Origin: Sulfitobacter sp. D7 | GTDB taxonomy: Bacteria > Pseudomonadota > Alphaproteobacteria > Rhodobacterales > Rhodobacteraceae | Direction of reading: 5' to 3' | NCBI RefSeq assembly: GCF_003611275.1 | Contig: NZ_CP020697.1 | Location: 40,923-104,922 of the forward strand | DNA: 64,000 nt | Shown: piece by piece, positions 8,204 through 17,012 of the stretch | Numbering within the stretch: position 1 is the first letter of the stretch | Layout: every line of letters begins with the position of its first letter | Position numbers and translations under genes: made by a program | The notes under the pieces: generated by a model | The model's input: only the letters and a program-made list of their open reading frames with translations | The model's database searches: none | What the model was told of the DNA's origin: nothing

Positions 8204-9468
8204 TTGGCCTCCGACGCGGTGGCGGCTGTCGGTGGTGGCGCCTCCGCTGCCAATGCTGCAAGATCCGGTTGTGTCGGAAATGCTTGAACCGATCGTGATG
8301 CCGCGAAGAAGCGAGCAAAGGGTTCTATTGCACCGAGCGTGAAGTTTCCTTTGTCGTCCATGTAGGTTGACCTTATCGGCCCCCAATCCTTGCTCGGAAG
8401 TTCGGCCGGAGCTTTCCATGCGCCGCGCGTGCCGTTCACCTTGGCCTGGTCACGTGCATAGACGCTAAAGTTAGGCAGACGGCGCGCGAGGTCGCACGCC
8501 GGACCCTCTTCATCTAGAATCTTGTACTGGAATGCGAATACGCTGGAGGATGGATTGGCTGCGAGCGCTTCATCTATCCGGGCCGCGATGTGTGCATCGG
8601 CAAAAGAAAATCCGATAGAAATGAGTAGCGTGTCGGGGGTGAGCAGGAACGTACGAAGGCGATCGAGCAACGCTGCGTAGGGCGCTTTCTGTGTTTGATC
8701 GTATTTCAGGTGTTCGGGGAAGACGAGGTGACTTGCTGAGCTTTGGCCCGTGCGAATTACTTCGCCCTTAGAGCTAGCGCGCCAGCCGAGCGATCCATGG
8801 AGCTTCCATAGCCGCGTCCAGCGCGCGGGAAGATCACTGCGCGACACTGAGACGGGGTCGAAGAATGGTTCGCGACCACCCGTGAAGCCATCGAAGTACG
8901 GCGCTCGTACGGATTCGAACGCTTCTTCGAACAACAAGTCGTAGTTCGTGGTGAAAATTTCAACGGGATAGTCACGCGTTGTGCCCGTGATCCAATTCAC
9001 GAGATCTGCATATGCTGATCCAGTCTCGGGCAATCGGACGTCCACGATCTTGCCTATCTCGGAGCAGATCGCTTCTCCGAAGGTCGCAAAGCCTGGGCCG
9101 TCGAGATCGTGGACTTTCGACGAACCAATCACTTGGCTCAGAGAGCGAATCCTCGAAAGGATCGTCTCGATGTCATGCTGCGCGAGTTCGGCTTTCAGGC
9201 CATCAATCTGTTTTTGATAGGTTGGGGCAAGTGTCGTGAGAACTTGGTCCGTGAGCCCCGCAACTGCCGGGATGAGCGGATAGGTGCCATCGGGTTTTGC
9301 CATTCCGGCAGAAGCTCCAGCGCCAACCAACAGCCCGATCCGCTTCCGGCCCTGCGCGACGATCGTCCTAAGCGCCGCCATATACTGATCGGGATTATGA
9401 ACACTGACAGTCAACTTACGCTCCCTCAACACTTGCTTCTGCATCCTCGCATCTAGCACTTGGTTCAA
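8200..9468 (-). CDS. SIR2-family NADase effector of a SIR2-HerA defence system
   Basis: 422-residue protein with a SIR2-like domain: NAD-binding GAGAS (49-53), TTNYD (173-177, with the conserved Asn) and KLHGS (222-226, with the catalytic His). Prokaryotic SIR2 effectors of this type hydrolyse NAD+ when phage infection is sensed and so abort infection. The C-terminal 100 residues are unassigned and end in an alanine-rich tail. It is the first gene of a SIR2-HerA-KTSC operon, preceded by 305 bases that should hold the promoter. The second Met (codon 9) is an alternative start. Confidence 0.88.
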   Translation of the reverse strand: MNQVLDARMQKQVLRERKLTVSVHNPDQYMAALRTIVAQGRKRIGLLVGAGASAGMAKPDGTYPLIPAVAGLTDQVLTTLAPTYQKQIDGLKAELAQHDIETILSRIRSLSQVIGSSKVHDLDGPGFATFGEAICSEIGKIVDVRLPETGSAYADLVNWITGTTRDYPVEIFTTNYDLLFEEAFESVRAPYFDGFTGGREPFFDPVSVSRSDLPARWTRLWKLHGSLGWRASSKGEVIRTGQSSASHLVFPEHLKYDQTQKAPYAALLDRLRTFLLTPDTLLISIGFSFADAHIAARIDEALAANPSSSVFAFQYKILDEEGPACDLARRLPNFSVYARDQAKVNGTRGAWKAPAELPSKDWGPIRSTYMDDKGNFTLGAIEPFARFFAASRSVQAFPTQPDLAALAAEAPPPTAATASEAK

Positions 9469-9773
9469 TATTCCACGCTCGATCTCGCCCGTCTACGGCG
9501 GCCGTCTGAAAAGGCTCCGGCTTTCCAACCGCATTGAAGCTTGTTGCGCTTGTTAGCAGCGCAGTTTGGATAGTGTGCGCAGGGGGCGTGTCTGTCGTGC
9601 GTTCTGTATCCCACTTGGCCGAAATGCCTTGCCTCCGTCATGCGGAAATTAAGATGTCAGCTTACTATGTCAGTTTCATTAGGCTCATGTTGGCGTACAG
9701 ATGCAGACAGGGCCACTGTTTTATATCATCCTGTTCGGCATTGAATTTGCAGTTTTTTCGCGCAGGGCGTACT
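9469..9773. other. Upstream region of the SIR2-HerA-KTSC operon
   Basis: 305 AT-richer bases between the SIR2 start and the WYL stop codon, read toward SIR2 on the minus strand. It probably holds the operon promoter. I see a short repeat ATGTCAG at about 9653 and 9667 but no copy of the palindrome found upstream of the WYL gene. Short reading frames here have no supporting features. Confidence 0.35.
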
Positions 9774-10565
9774 TTACGCACCCAATTCTTCCATCCTATC
9801 TAATTCTAGCCGAGCTTTTTCGTCATCGAGGCGCCATCGTCTTACGACATAAAATGCGAGCGCCTTACGCGTTTCGATCAGCAAATGCGTTTTGTCGTCA
9901 AAGCCATACTCTAGCCGGACGGCTCGAGCTTGCGCATCGGATAGATCTGAACGCGGGCGTATCCACAAGCGCACTAAGCTATTCCAGTCCGTGTCAAAAG
10001 GCAGGGGAGCAGGCCGCTCCCGCGTTTTCATCTCAGTTTGTTTCGCTATTCGTATTGGGAGGTAATCGCGGTACGCACTGTGCTTATAGCTCCATGCGCG
10101 GAGATAGATTGCCTCTCCGTCAAAATGAAACTGAACTGGACTGATCCACTGAGGGTCGGAGAGGCCGCTTGACATCGAGGTGTAGGTGATCTGGATGTCT
10201 CGTTCGCCCTTCATCGCGCGGTAGAGCTGTGCGACGACGGTGGAATCCATCACGCGAGTGGGAAGCGGGATGCTCGCGCCAAGCGATGCCGCCTTGCCAT
10301 CGAGCAATTCGAAAACTTGTTCCGGGCCAGCCTCAGTCAATGCGCAGTGGTCGCCGGTCGAGAAGTAGGCCTTCTCCCCGGCGTCATAGACTGGCGGCGT
10401 GTTCGTCAGAGAGAGATAGGTTCGAAAGTCAACGGCAGCCTGTGCCATCGAGATATTGAATCGTTCCATCAAGTCACGACGGTTCGCCTGACCTCTCCAG
10501 GTCAGGCATTGATCGAGGAACAAAATTCGCTCGCGTTGCGCGTGTTTGAGGTCTTCTAGGCTCAT
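9774..10565 (-). CDS. WYL-domain transcriptional regulator (BrxR/CapW-like)
   Basis: 263-residue protein with an N-terminal winged-helix region (about 1-70), a WYL-type ligand-sensing domain in the middle (about 115-180) and a C-terminal dimerisation region. Regulators of this architecture (BrxR, CapW) repress antiphage operons and are thought to release them on sensing nucleic-acid signals. It is divergent from sbcD, with a near-perfect palindrome between them, and lies upstream of and on the same strand as SIR2-HerA. It may control sbcDC, itself and perhaps SIR2-HerA. The ATG at 10565 is the first plausible start; its ribosome binding site is weak. Confidence 0.8.
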   Translation of the reverse strand: MSLEDLKHAQRERILFLDQCLTWRGQANRRDLMERFNISMAQAAVDFRTYLSLTNTPPVYDAGEKAYFSTGDHCALTEAGPEQVFELLDGKAASLGASIPLPTRVMDSTVVAQLYRAMKGERDIQITYTSMSSGLSDPQWISPVQFHFDGEAIYLRAWSYKHSAYRDYLPIRIAKQTEMKTRERPAPLPFDTDWNSLVRLWIRPRSDLSDAQARAVRLEYGFDDKTHLLIETRKALAFYVVRRWRLDDEKARLELDRMEELGA

Positions 10566-10605
10566 GCACGAAGCAGTACTTGACTCGGCGCGCAAGGTCC
10601 ATACA

Positions 10606-10625
10606 TTTACTATACGTATAGAAAA
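10606..10625. promoter_or_regulatory. Palindromic operator candidate between WYL regulator and sbcD
   Basis: Central perfect palindrome CTATACGTATAG at 10610-10621, extended to 20 bp with one mismatched pair (10609/10622). It lies 41 nt from the WYL start and 13 nt from the sbcD start, so bound protein would block sbcD expression. WYL regulators bind such symmetric sites as dimers; the assignment is inference. Confidence 0.6.
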
Positions 10626-10637
10626 TGGATTGATCGG

Positions 10638-11774
10638 ATGCGAATACTTCATACAGCAGATCTGCACCTGGGGCGGCAGTTCATGGGGTTGAGCCTCGAG
10701 GATGATCATGAGGTTATCCTGGGTCAGATCCTTGAAGCGCTTGTGGCCGAACGGGCCGATGTTCTTGTCATTGCGGGGGACGTTTTTGACCGTGCCTCGC
10801 CGCCCAATTCGTCGATCCGGCAGTTCAATCGTTTTCTCAAGCGCGTGGCGGAGGAGACCGAAGCCGCTGTGGTGATGATCTCTGGAAATCACGATTCTGG
10901 CGACCGGATCGAGGCAATGTCTGTCTTTTCCACCGCGTCTCGTGTGCTGGTGCGCGGGATTGCCGACGCGGTAGAGGCGCCACTGGTGCTGCGTGACGCG
11001 CAAGGCGAGATCGCCTTTTCCGCACTGCCCTTTTCCTATGAATACGCCGCACGCGAGGTGTTCGGGGATGAAAGCATTAATGCGCCAGCGGAAGTCGTTG
11101 CCGCTCAGATCGCTGCGGCGAGGAGGCAGGTGCCTGATGGGGCGCGTTGGGTCGTCGTGGCCCATGCTTTCGTCGCGGGGGGTGCGGTTGGCGAGACCGA
11201 GCGGGCCTTGACGCGAGTCGGGGGTATCGAAACTGTTCCCTCCGATGTCTTCGACGGGGCGGACTATGTTGCACTAGGACATTTGCACAAGCCGCAGGAA
11301 GTGGGCGCGAGCCATATTCGTTACTCCGGCGCACCGCTCGCTTTCGGGTTCGACGAGGCAGGAAACGAAAAATCAATGACTGTCGTCGATCTGCAGGCTG
11401 AAGGGGCCGAGATCCGCACCGTGCCGTTCCGACCGATCCGGCAAGTGCGCTCGCTTACCGGGGAATTCTCGGAACTTCTGGAGGGAACGCCGTCTGATGA
11501 TTTCATCCAGGCCATCCTGACGGATGAGAACCCTCTGATCGATCCGATGAAGCGGTTGCGCGCGACCTATCCCAATGCTTGCCATCTGGCCTATGCCCGG
11601 CAGGAGCGCGCGGCGGAGACCGAGGCGCTCGGCAGCGGGCGGGCCACTGTGACGCCGATCGAGATGATTGGCGACTTCGTGAAGGTTGTGCGCGGCCGGG
11701 AACCAAACGCCACCGAAGTCGCGATCGTCGCGGAAAAGCTCCACGCAGTAGCCTCCGGGGAGGAGCAGACATGA
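10638..11774 (+). CDS. sbcD: SbcD, Mre11-type exonuclease subunit
   Basis: 378-residue metallophosphoesterase of the SbcD/Mre11 family. The metal-binding motifs are in order: DLHLG (8-12), GDVFD (47-51), GNHD (83-86), AHAF (about 175) and GHLHKPQ (214-220). With SbcC it forms the ATP-dependent nuclease that cuts hairpins and protein-blocked DNA ends. The stop overlaps the sbcC start (ATGA). Its placement next to a WYL regulator and SIR2-HerA on a mobile element suggests defence against foreign DNA rather than the housekeeping copy. Its partner gene is interrupted, so the complex is probably inactive here. Confidence 0.92.
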   Translation: MRILHTADLHLGRQFMGLSLEDDHEVILGQILEALVAERADVLVIAGDVFDRASPPNSSIRQFNRFLKRVAEETEAAVVMISGNHDSGDRIEAMSVFSTASRVLVRGIADAVEAPLVLRDAQGEIAFSALPFSYEYAAREVFGDESINAPAEVVAAQIAAARRQVPDGARWVVVAHAFVAGGAVGETERALTRVGGIETVPSDVFDGADYVALGHLHKPQEVGASHIRYSGAPLAFGFDEAGNEKSMTVVDLQAEGAEIRTVPFRPIRQVRSLTGEFSELLEGTPSDDFIQAILTDENPLIDPMKRLRATYPNACHLAYARQERAAETEALGSGRATVTPIEMIGDFVKVVRGREPNATEVAIVAEKLHAVASGEEQT

Positions 11775-13335
11775 GACCCATTCGCCTATCGCTTCAAGCC
11801 TTCGGGCCATTTGCCACAACCGAGGTAGTCGATTTCCGGTCCGCGCTGGAGACGGGTCTGTTTGGAATTTATGGTCAGACCGGCGCGGGAAAGTCGACGC
11901 TGTTTTCGGCGATGTCCTTCGCGCTATTCGGGGCGCCGACTAGGACTGATCAGGAACCACGTTCACTACGCTCGGATCACGCCGCTTCGGATCTACCTAC
12001 CGAAGTCGAATTTGTCTTTGAGCTGGGCACCAAGGCCTACCTGATCCGTCGTCGTCCGGCGCAGGAACGTCCGAAGGCACGCGGTGAAGGGACCACTGAG
12101 GACGCGGCGGAAGCTTCTTTATTCGACGTCACCGGGATTCCGGTGGACACTCTTGGTCCGAGTCAGTCCGGCCGTGTCATTGCGGAAAAGAAGGTCTCGC
12201 TAGTAGGGCAGCAGGTCGAGGCGCTGCTTGGCTACGGGGCAGATCAGTTTCGACAGATCGTGCTCTTACCGCAAGGCAAGTTCGAGACGTTCCTGGCCGC
12301 AAAAACGGATGAGCGGGTCGAGATATTGCGGGATCTTTTCGACGTGAAGGTCTATCGCGATCTCGCCGCAAGGCTGAAGGAAGAAGCCTCAGCGGCAGAA
12401 CGAGCGTTGCGCGACCAGCGCGCGCTCTACCTGGCTCGCCTCGAGGAACGCGGGTTCGAGAGCGCCGAAGCGCTTGAACTTGGGATTGCTGCAGCCGCAG
12501 CCGAAGTCGAAGAAAAGCAGGGCGTTCAGCGTGGTGCGGAGATGGCAAACGAAGCTGCGCGCAAAGCTCTGACCGAAGGCGAGCAAATCGAAAAGGCATT
12601 TTCTTCTGCCGACACGGCACAGCAGGCTGTCGATGATCTAGAAAAGAGAACGATCGAGGTCGAAGAGCTGGCCAAGCGCATTGAGGCTGTCCGGAATGCC
12701 TTGCAGGCCCGTGATCTTGAGACGGCTTGGTGCGATGCGGAGCAGGATAGCCTGAAAGCGGTGGAGGCTGTCACGAAGGCCGAGGCGGAACTCAACATCG
12801 CCACTGGCGCGAAGGAGTTGGCGGAAAAGAAACTTGCTGAGGCACAGTCTGGCGAGGACCGACGGCAACAAGTTCAGGCTGACCTGACAAGGTTGGAGGC
12901 GATCGAGAAGCAGGTCGGGCAGGCAGCGGATCTTAGAAGCGCGTTTGACGACGCTGTGAAGGACGAAGCTTCAGCGAAGAAGGCTCTGACCGAGGCCATT
13001 GATGCCCGAGAGAAGCTCAAGTCTCAGCGCGATGCGACCGATCTGGCGCTTGATCAAGCGCGAAAGACCGAAACGGAGCGAGGCCAGCTGACCGGTGAGC
13101 TGGCCGAGTTCAACCGAGAAAGGGTCAAGGCAGCGGCGTATGCTAGGGCGCAAGAAGCTGTCGCGGATGCTCAACGAAATGTTGAAGCGGCATCGAGTGA
13201 ACTGGCGACAAGAACCGACGCGGCGCAAGCCGCTGATGCGACCTTGGTAGATGCCGAGGCACGGCTTTCGCGCACGCAAGCGATCATTCTCGCGGAAAAG
13301 TTGACCGAAGGGGCGCCCTGCCCTGTCTGTGGTTC
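11771..13335 (+). pseudogene. sbcC: sbcC, 5' part (interrupted by an IS256-family element)
   Basis: The N-terminal half of an SMC-like SbcC ATPase: Walker A YGQTGAGKST near residues 35-45, the Q-loop region, then a long coiled coil up to the zinc-hook CPVC. The insertion sequence enters directly after the hook (CPVCGS); the reading frame runs into the element and stops at 13366. Deleting the element and one copy of the 9-bp duplication joins this piece to 14745-16260 in frame, giving an intact 1026-residue SbcC. The start overlaps the sbcD stop by 4 nt. Confidence 0.93.
13327..13335. repeat. 9-bp target-site duplication, left copy
   Basis: CTGTGGTTC at 13327-13335 is repeated directly at 14736-14744 on the other side of the element. 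A length of 8-9 bp is characteristic of IS256-family transposition, and its perfection indicates a recent, simple insertion. Confidence 0.9.
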
Positions 13336-14735
13336 GAGCTATGCGGGAATTTGGGTGATGGCGTGATTTGAAGTGCGGCGTATCGTGGCGGGTGTCAAAG
13401 CCGGCCAGAACCTCACAAGGAGCGATACGCCATGAAGGAAGATACAACGATCCTGCCATTTCGCCAATCGGAAACGATCGTCGATCCGCTGACAGAGCTT
13501 GCTCGGCAAGGTGCTCGTCGGATGCTGGCGGAAGCGCTGAAGGCCGAGGCTGATGCCTTTGTCGCCAGTTTTGCCGATGAGCAGTTGGAAGACGGGCGTC
13601 AGCGGATTGTGCGGCATGGATTTGGCCCTGAACGGAAGATTCAGACGGGGATCGGTGCTCTGGATGTCCAGCGGCCCAAGGTGCGCGACCGGATGGCGTC
13701 CTCTGATGGGGCAGAAAAGATCCGCTTTACCTCGAACATTCTGCCGAAATGGGCGCGCCGCTCGATCAGCTTGGACGCGCTGCTGCCTGTTCTTTATCTG
13801 AAGGGCATATCGACGGGCGATTTCCAGGACGCGCTGTCGGCCATCATGGGGCCGGATGCGCCCAACCTCTCGCCAAGCGTCATCTCGCGTCTGACTGCCG
13901 GATGGCAGGTTCAATATGATGCCTGGGCACGGCGGGATCTGTCTGCCCGCCACTACGTCTACATTTGGGCGGACGGCGTTTATCTTCAGGCGCGGATGGA
14001 GGAAAATGCCGAATGCATGCTGGTGATCATCGGCGCGACACCGGAGGGCAAGAAAGAGCTGATCGGCTTTCAGGTCGGCCTGCGGGAGAGCGCGCAGAGC
14101 TGGCATGAGTTGCTGACCGACATCAAAGGCCGCGGGCTGTCCGTCGCACCGGAAATTGCGGTTGGGGATGGAGCCATGGGGTTCTGGAACGCACTGGACA
14201 AAACGTTTCCAGGCACAAAGCACCAACGGTGTTGGGTGCATAAGGTAAAGAACGTCCAGAACTGTTTTCCCAAGCAGATGGCCCCGGCGGTCAAGTCAGA
14301 TCTGGACGACATCCAGCACGCCGGAACGCGCGCAGAAGCCGATGCTGCGTTGGCAGTTTTCTCCGAAAAGTATGGCGTCAAATACCCAAAAGGTGTTGCC
14401 TGCCTGACAAAGGACGAAGAGGCGATGCTTGCATTCTTCGACTTCCCAGCCGAGCATTGGGGCCATCTGCGCACCTCGAACCCGATTGAAAGCGTGTTCG
14501 CCACTGTTCGGCACCGAACGGTGAGGACCAAAGGGGCGCTGTCACAAAAGACCGCAAAACTGATGGTTTTCACCCTCATTCAGGCAGCATCGAAAAAATG
14601 GCTGCGCCTCAAGGGCAGAAATCAGTTGCCAAAGGTTATCGAAGGAATCAAATTCAACGACGGTGTCGAAGTGACCAACGACACCGAAAACCGCGCCGCC
14701 TGATGATGCGCGTCACCCAAATTCAAGCATAGCTC
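13336..14735 (+). mobile_element. IS256-family insertion sequence in sbcC
   Basis: 1400-bp element. The ends are inverted repeats: 13336-13358 and 14713-14735 match at 21 of 23 positions, both beginning GAGCTATGC and continuing, after two mismatches, with GAATTTGGGTGA. It is flanked by a perfect 9-bp direct duplication. It carries a single intact transposase gene and appears complete and potentially mobile. The insertion point is the DNA encoding the zinc hook of SbcC. Confidence 0.95.
13432..14703 (+). CDS. IS256-family (mutator-type) transposase
   Basis: 423-residue DDE transposase of the IS256/Mutator type. The probable catalytic residues are the Asp in YIWADGVYLQ, the Asp in AVGDGAMGF and the Glu in SNPIESVFATVRHRT; the CWVHKVKN segment is typical of the family. 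The start ATG follows AAGGAG at 13418-13423. Full length, no internal stops, so probably functional. Confidence 0.95.
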   Translation: MKEDTTILPFRQSETIVDPLTELARQGARRMLAEALKAEADAFVASFADEQLEDGRQRIVRHGFGPERKIQTGIGALDVQRPKVRDRMASSDGAEKIRFTSNILPKWARRSISLDALLPVLYLKGISTGDFQDALSAIMGPDAPNLSPSVISRLTAGWQVQYDAWARRDLSARHYVYIWADGVYLQARMEENAECMLVIIGATPEGKKELIGFQVGLRESAQSWHELLTDIKGRGLSVAPEIAVGDGAMGFWNALDKTFPGTKHQRCWVHKVKNVQNCFPKQMAPAVKSDLDDIQHAGTRAEADAALAVFSEKYGVKYPKGVACLTKDEEAMLAFFDFPAEHWGHLRTSNPIESVFATVRHRTVRTKGALSQKTAKLMVFTLIQAASKKWLRLKGRNQLPKVIEGIKFNDGVEVTNDTENRAA

Positions 14736-14744
14736 CTGTGGTTC
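14736..14744. repeat. 9-bp target-site duplication, right copy
   Basis: Second copy of CTGTGGTTC directly after the right inverted repeat of the IS256-family element. The sbcC frame resumes through it. Confidence 0.9.
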
Positions 14745-16260
14745 CCATGATCATCCTGCGCCTGCCCATGGTGCGCCTGAACAATCTGGTTTGACAGAAG
14801 CGTTTCGGAGCGCTCAGGTTCAGGCTAGAATCGCCTCCGAAGCCAGAGTTCGGGCCGAAAGCGACCTCGGCAATTTCCGAATGCGGCTCGACGAAAAGAA
14901 GCGGGCGCTGGAGGAACAGGAGCGCCCTGAGCGCACGTTGGCGCAACTCGAAGCCGAAATCGCGCGGATTGAAGGCACCGTCGCCACGCTTGGAGAGGCG
15001 GTTGATCTGGACGCGATGGCGGAGCAGTTGGCCGAGCTCAAGCGCAAGGTGACTGAGGCAGAAACCGGCGAGGCTTCGGCGCGCACCGCTGCGGGGAAAG
15101 CCGAGACCGCTCTTGCCGGCGCGCGCGCCAAGCTGGACACAGTGATTGAGGCCCTGCCGAAAGGTCTGCGCACGCCCGAGGCGGTTGTCGCTCGACGGGA
15201 GGCTTTGCAGAGAGAGCAAAGGCAACTCTCCGAGGCGCTGGAAGTGGCGACGCAACAGGACCGAGCCGCCAGTGAGGTGCTCACCCGTTCGCAAGAGCAG
15301 CTAGAAGCAGCGAAGCGGGCGCGCGACGGGCAGCAGCAGCGCGTGAAGAAGGCACAAGGTGATTTTGTCGCTCGGCTTACCGAGGTTGGGCTGGACAAAG
15401 CGGGATATGATGCTTGCAAGAGCCATTTCCCGACTCTAGACGCCGACCGCAAGAAGGTAACCGATCACCGCGATGGATTGATCGCTGCTCGCACGACATT
15501 GCATAACGCCATAGCCGCTTGCGCAGATCGTGAACGCCCGGATCTTGCCCCGCTTCAGCTGGCGTTGACAGACGCCACCCAGACCTTGAACGCGGCCAAC
15601 GCTGCACTTGCCACAGCGAGAACGGATGTATCGTCACTGACCAAATTCAAGGAATCGCTTGCCGCGGCTCTGGCCGAAACCGAGCGGCTAGAAGCCGAGA
15701 CTGGTCCGCTCCGGGGGCTGGCCGATCTGGCTAACGGCAAGAACGATTTCAAGATGACACTCGAGACCTTCGCGATCGGAGCAATGTTCGACCAGGTTCT
15801 TGAGGCGGCGAATATGAGGCTCGACCCTATGACACGTGGTCGCTACCGGCTAACGCGTGGGCTCGAGGCATCTGGCGGTCGCGGCAAGCGTGGGCTCGAA
15901 ATCGAGGCCTTCGACATCAACACCGGCAAGGCGCGCCCGACAGCCACGTTGTCAGGCGGCGAGACCTTTATCGCGGCACTGGCCCTCGCGCTTGGGCTCG
16001 CTGATGTGGTCGAGAGCCTTTCGGGCAGGATTCGGATGGACACAATATTCATCGACGAAGGCTTTGGGAGCCTCGACACCGAAAATGGGGCGGGCACACT
16101 GGATCAGGTGATCCAAGTTCTTGCCGCGCTGACAGAGGGCAGTCGTGCCGTGGGCCTGATATCCCATGTCGGGCTGGTGCAAGAGGCTATTCCACAAGGC
16201 TTCTACGTGCGTTCGACCCCAAGCGGCAGCCGGGTCGAGGAAAGGAGGGGGCTGGGATGA
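14745..16260 (+). pseudogene. sbcC: sbcC, 3' part (interrupted by an IS256-family element)
   Basis: The returning coiled coil and C-terminal ATPase lobe of SbcC. The ABC signature LSGGE is followed by Walker B TIFIDEGFGSLD and the ISHVGLV H-loop. The frame resumes as SHDHPAPAHGA, which continues the zinc-hook CPVCG of the 5' part. A TTG at 14791 could in principle restart translation and make a separate C-terminal fragment, but this would lack the Walker A lobe. The next gene starts inside its stop codon. Confidence 0.93.
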
Positions 16261-16568
16261 CGGACCGTTGGTATTACAGGAAGGCACACACCCGCCGTCT
16301 GTCGACAGGGCGCACGGTATCCGTTCGCGGAGGTTGGGCAGTTCGAGGCGATCGTGAAAGCAAGAAGGGCGCATCCTTCAGGCGGACTTGTCCAATATGC
16401 GGGGCGCTGATCGTAAGCGTGGGCATGCCCAGAGGAGGGTGGGTCCATTTTGAGGGCGGCAAAGGCCTGACACGTATTAAACATCCGTGCCTGCATCTTG
16501 GTGAAGGCCTGAGCAGGCGGCGCGACGAAGACACGCCAGACCTTTTTGAGGCGAGGCTGCCATTTTAA
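16257..16568 (+). CDS. Unknown 103-aa protein with zinc-finger-like cysteines, coupled to sbcC
   Basis: 103-residue basic protein whose ATG overlaps the sbcC stop (ATGA), implying co-translation with SbcDC. It contains TCPICG and a later HPCLH, a plausible Cys/His metal site, between an Arg/Lys-rich N-terminus and an acidic C-terminus. I do not recognise a family. Tight coupling suggests a nucleic-acid-binding accessory subunit of this SbcCD version; that is inference. Confidence 0.65.
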   Translation: MTDRWYYRKAHTRRLSTGRTVSVRGGWAVRGDRESKKGASFRRTCPICGALIVSVGMPRGGWVHFEGGKGLTRIKHPCLHLGEGLSRRRDEDTPDLFEARLPF

Positions 16569-16654
16569 AATGTCACTGATGAAGCTTGAGAAAAGTTGGC
16601 TCAAATCCCACATCTAGTAACTAGAAGCAAACCAAACACCATATGGAGGATAGT

Positions 16655-16903
16655 ATGGCGGTAAATCGTAAAGGAACTTCGACCAAGGTTGCCTCGCTTG
16701 CAGCAGACACCCTTTTCAAACCTGGCTCTTCACAGATCGCCCGCAAGCTTGCTGGTTCGGCGTTGTCTCAGTCAAAGACCAATCGGCAAACCGGAGCGGA
16801 AATGGAGGACCTCGCGTCAAAGGTACTTCGCAGCGATCGCTATTCTGAAAAGACAAAGACACTTGCCGCTTCGGTGTTGTCCCAGTCGAACAAGAAGCGC
16901 TGA
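16655..16903 (+). CDS. Small basic protein with an internal repeat, upstream of the TIR gene
   Basis: 82-residue basic helical protein made of two similar units: residues 10-40 (KVASLAADTL ... LAGSALSQS) and 50-78 (DLASKVLRSD ... LAASVLSQS). The ATG at 16655 is chosen because GGAGGA lies at 16645-16650; the ATG at 16643 has no site of its own. It looks like a conserved hypothetical often found in accessory regions. No function can be assigned; it may be DNA-binding. It could belong to the TIR cassette that follows 109 bases later. Confidence 0.6.
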   Translation: MAVNRKGTSTKVASLAADTLFKPGSSQIARKLAGSALSQSKTNRQTGAEMEDLASKVLRSDRYSEKTKTLAASVLSQSNKKR

Positions 16904-17012
16904 CTGTAAACAGTATAACAGTGGTTTCGGGTTCAAGCGCTACAGGCCGTGTCTCACGTAGGTAGCGCTTTGGGTCAATCATGAACAAACATTAAACATT
17001 TGAGTTGAGCAG

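Noticed and set aside
9534..10144. Plus-strand frames in the SIR2 upstream region and opposite the WYL gene
   Set aside because: No ribosome binding site or domain; the region is better explained as promoter plus WYL antisense.
11771..16260. sbcC read as two independent genes
   Set aside because: The insertion sequence ends, 9-bp duplication and frame restoration show a single interrupted gene.
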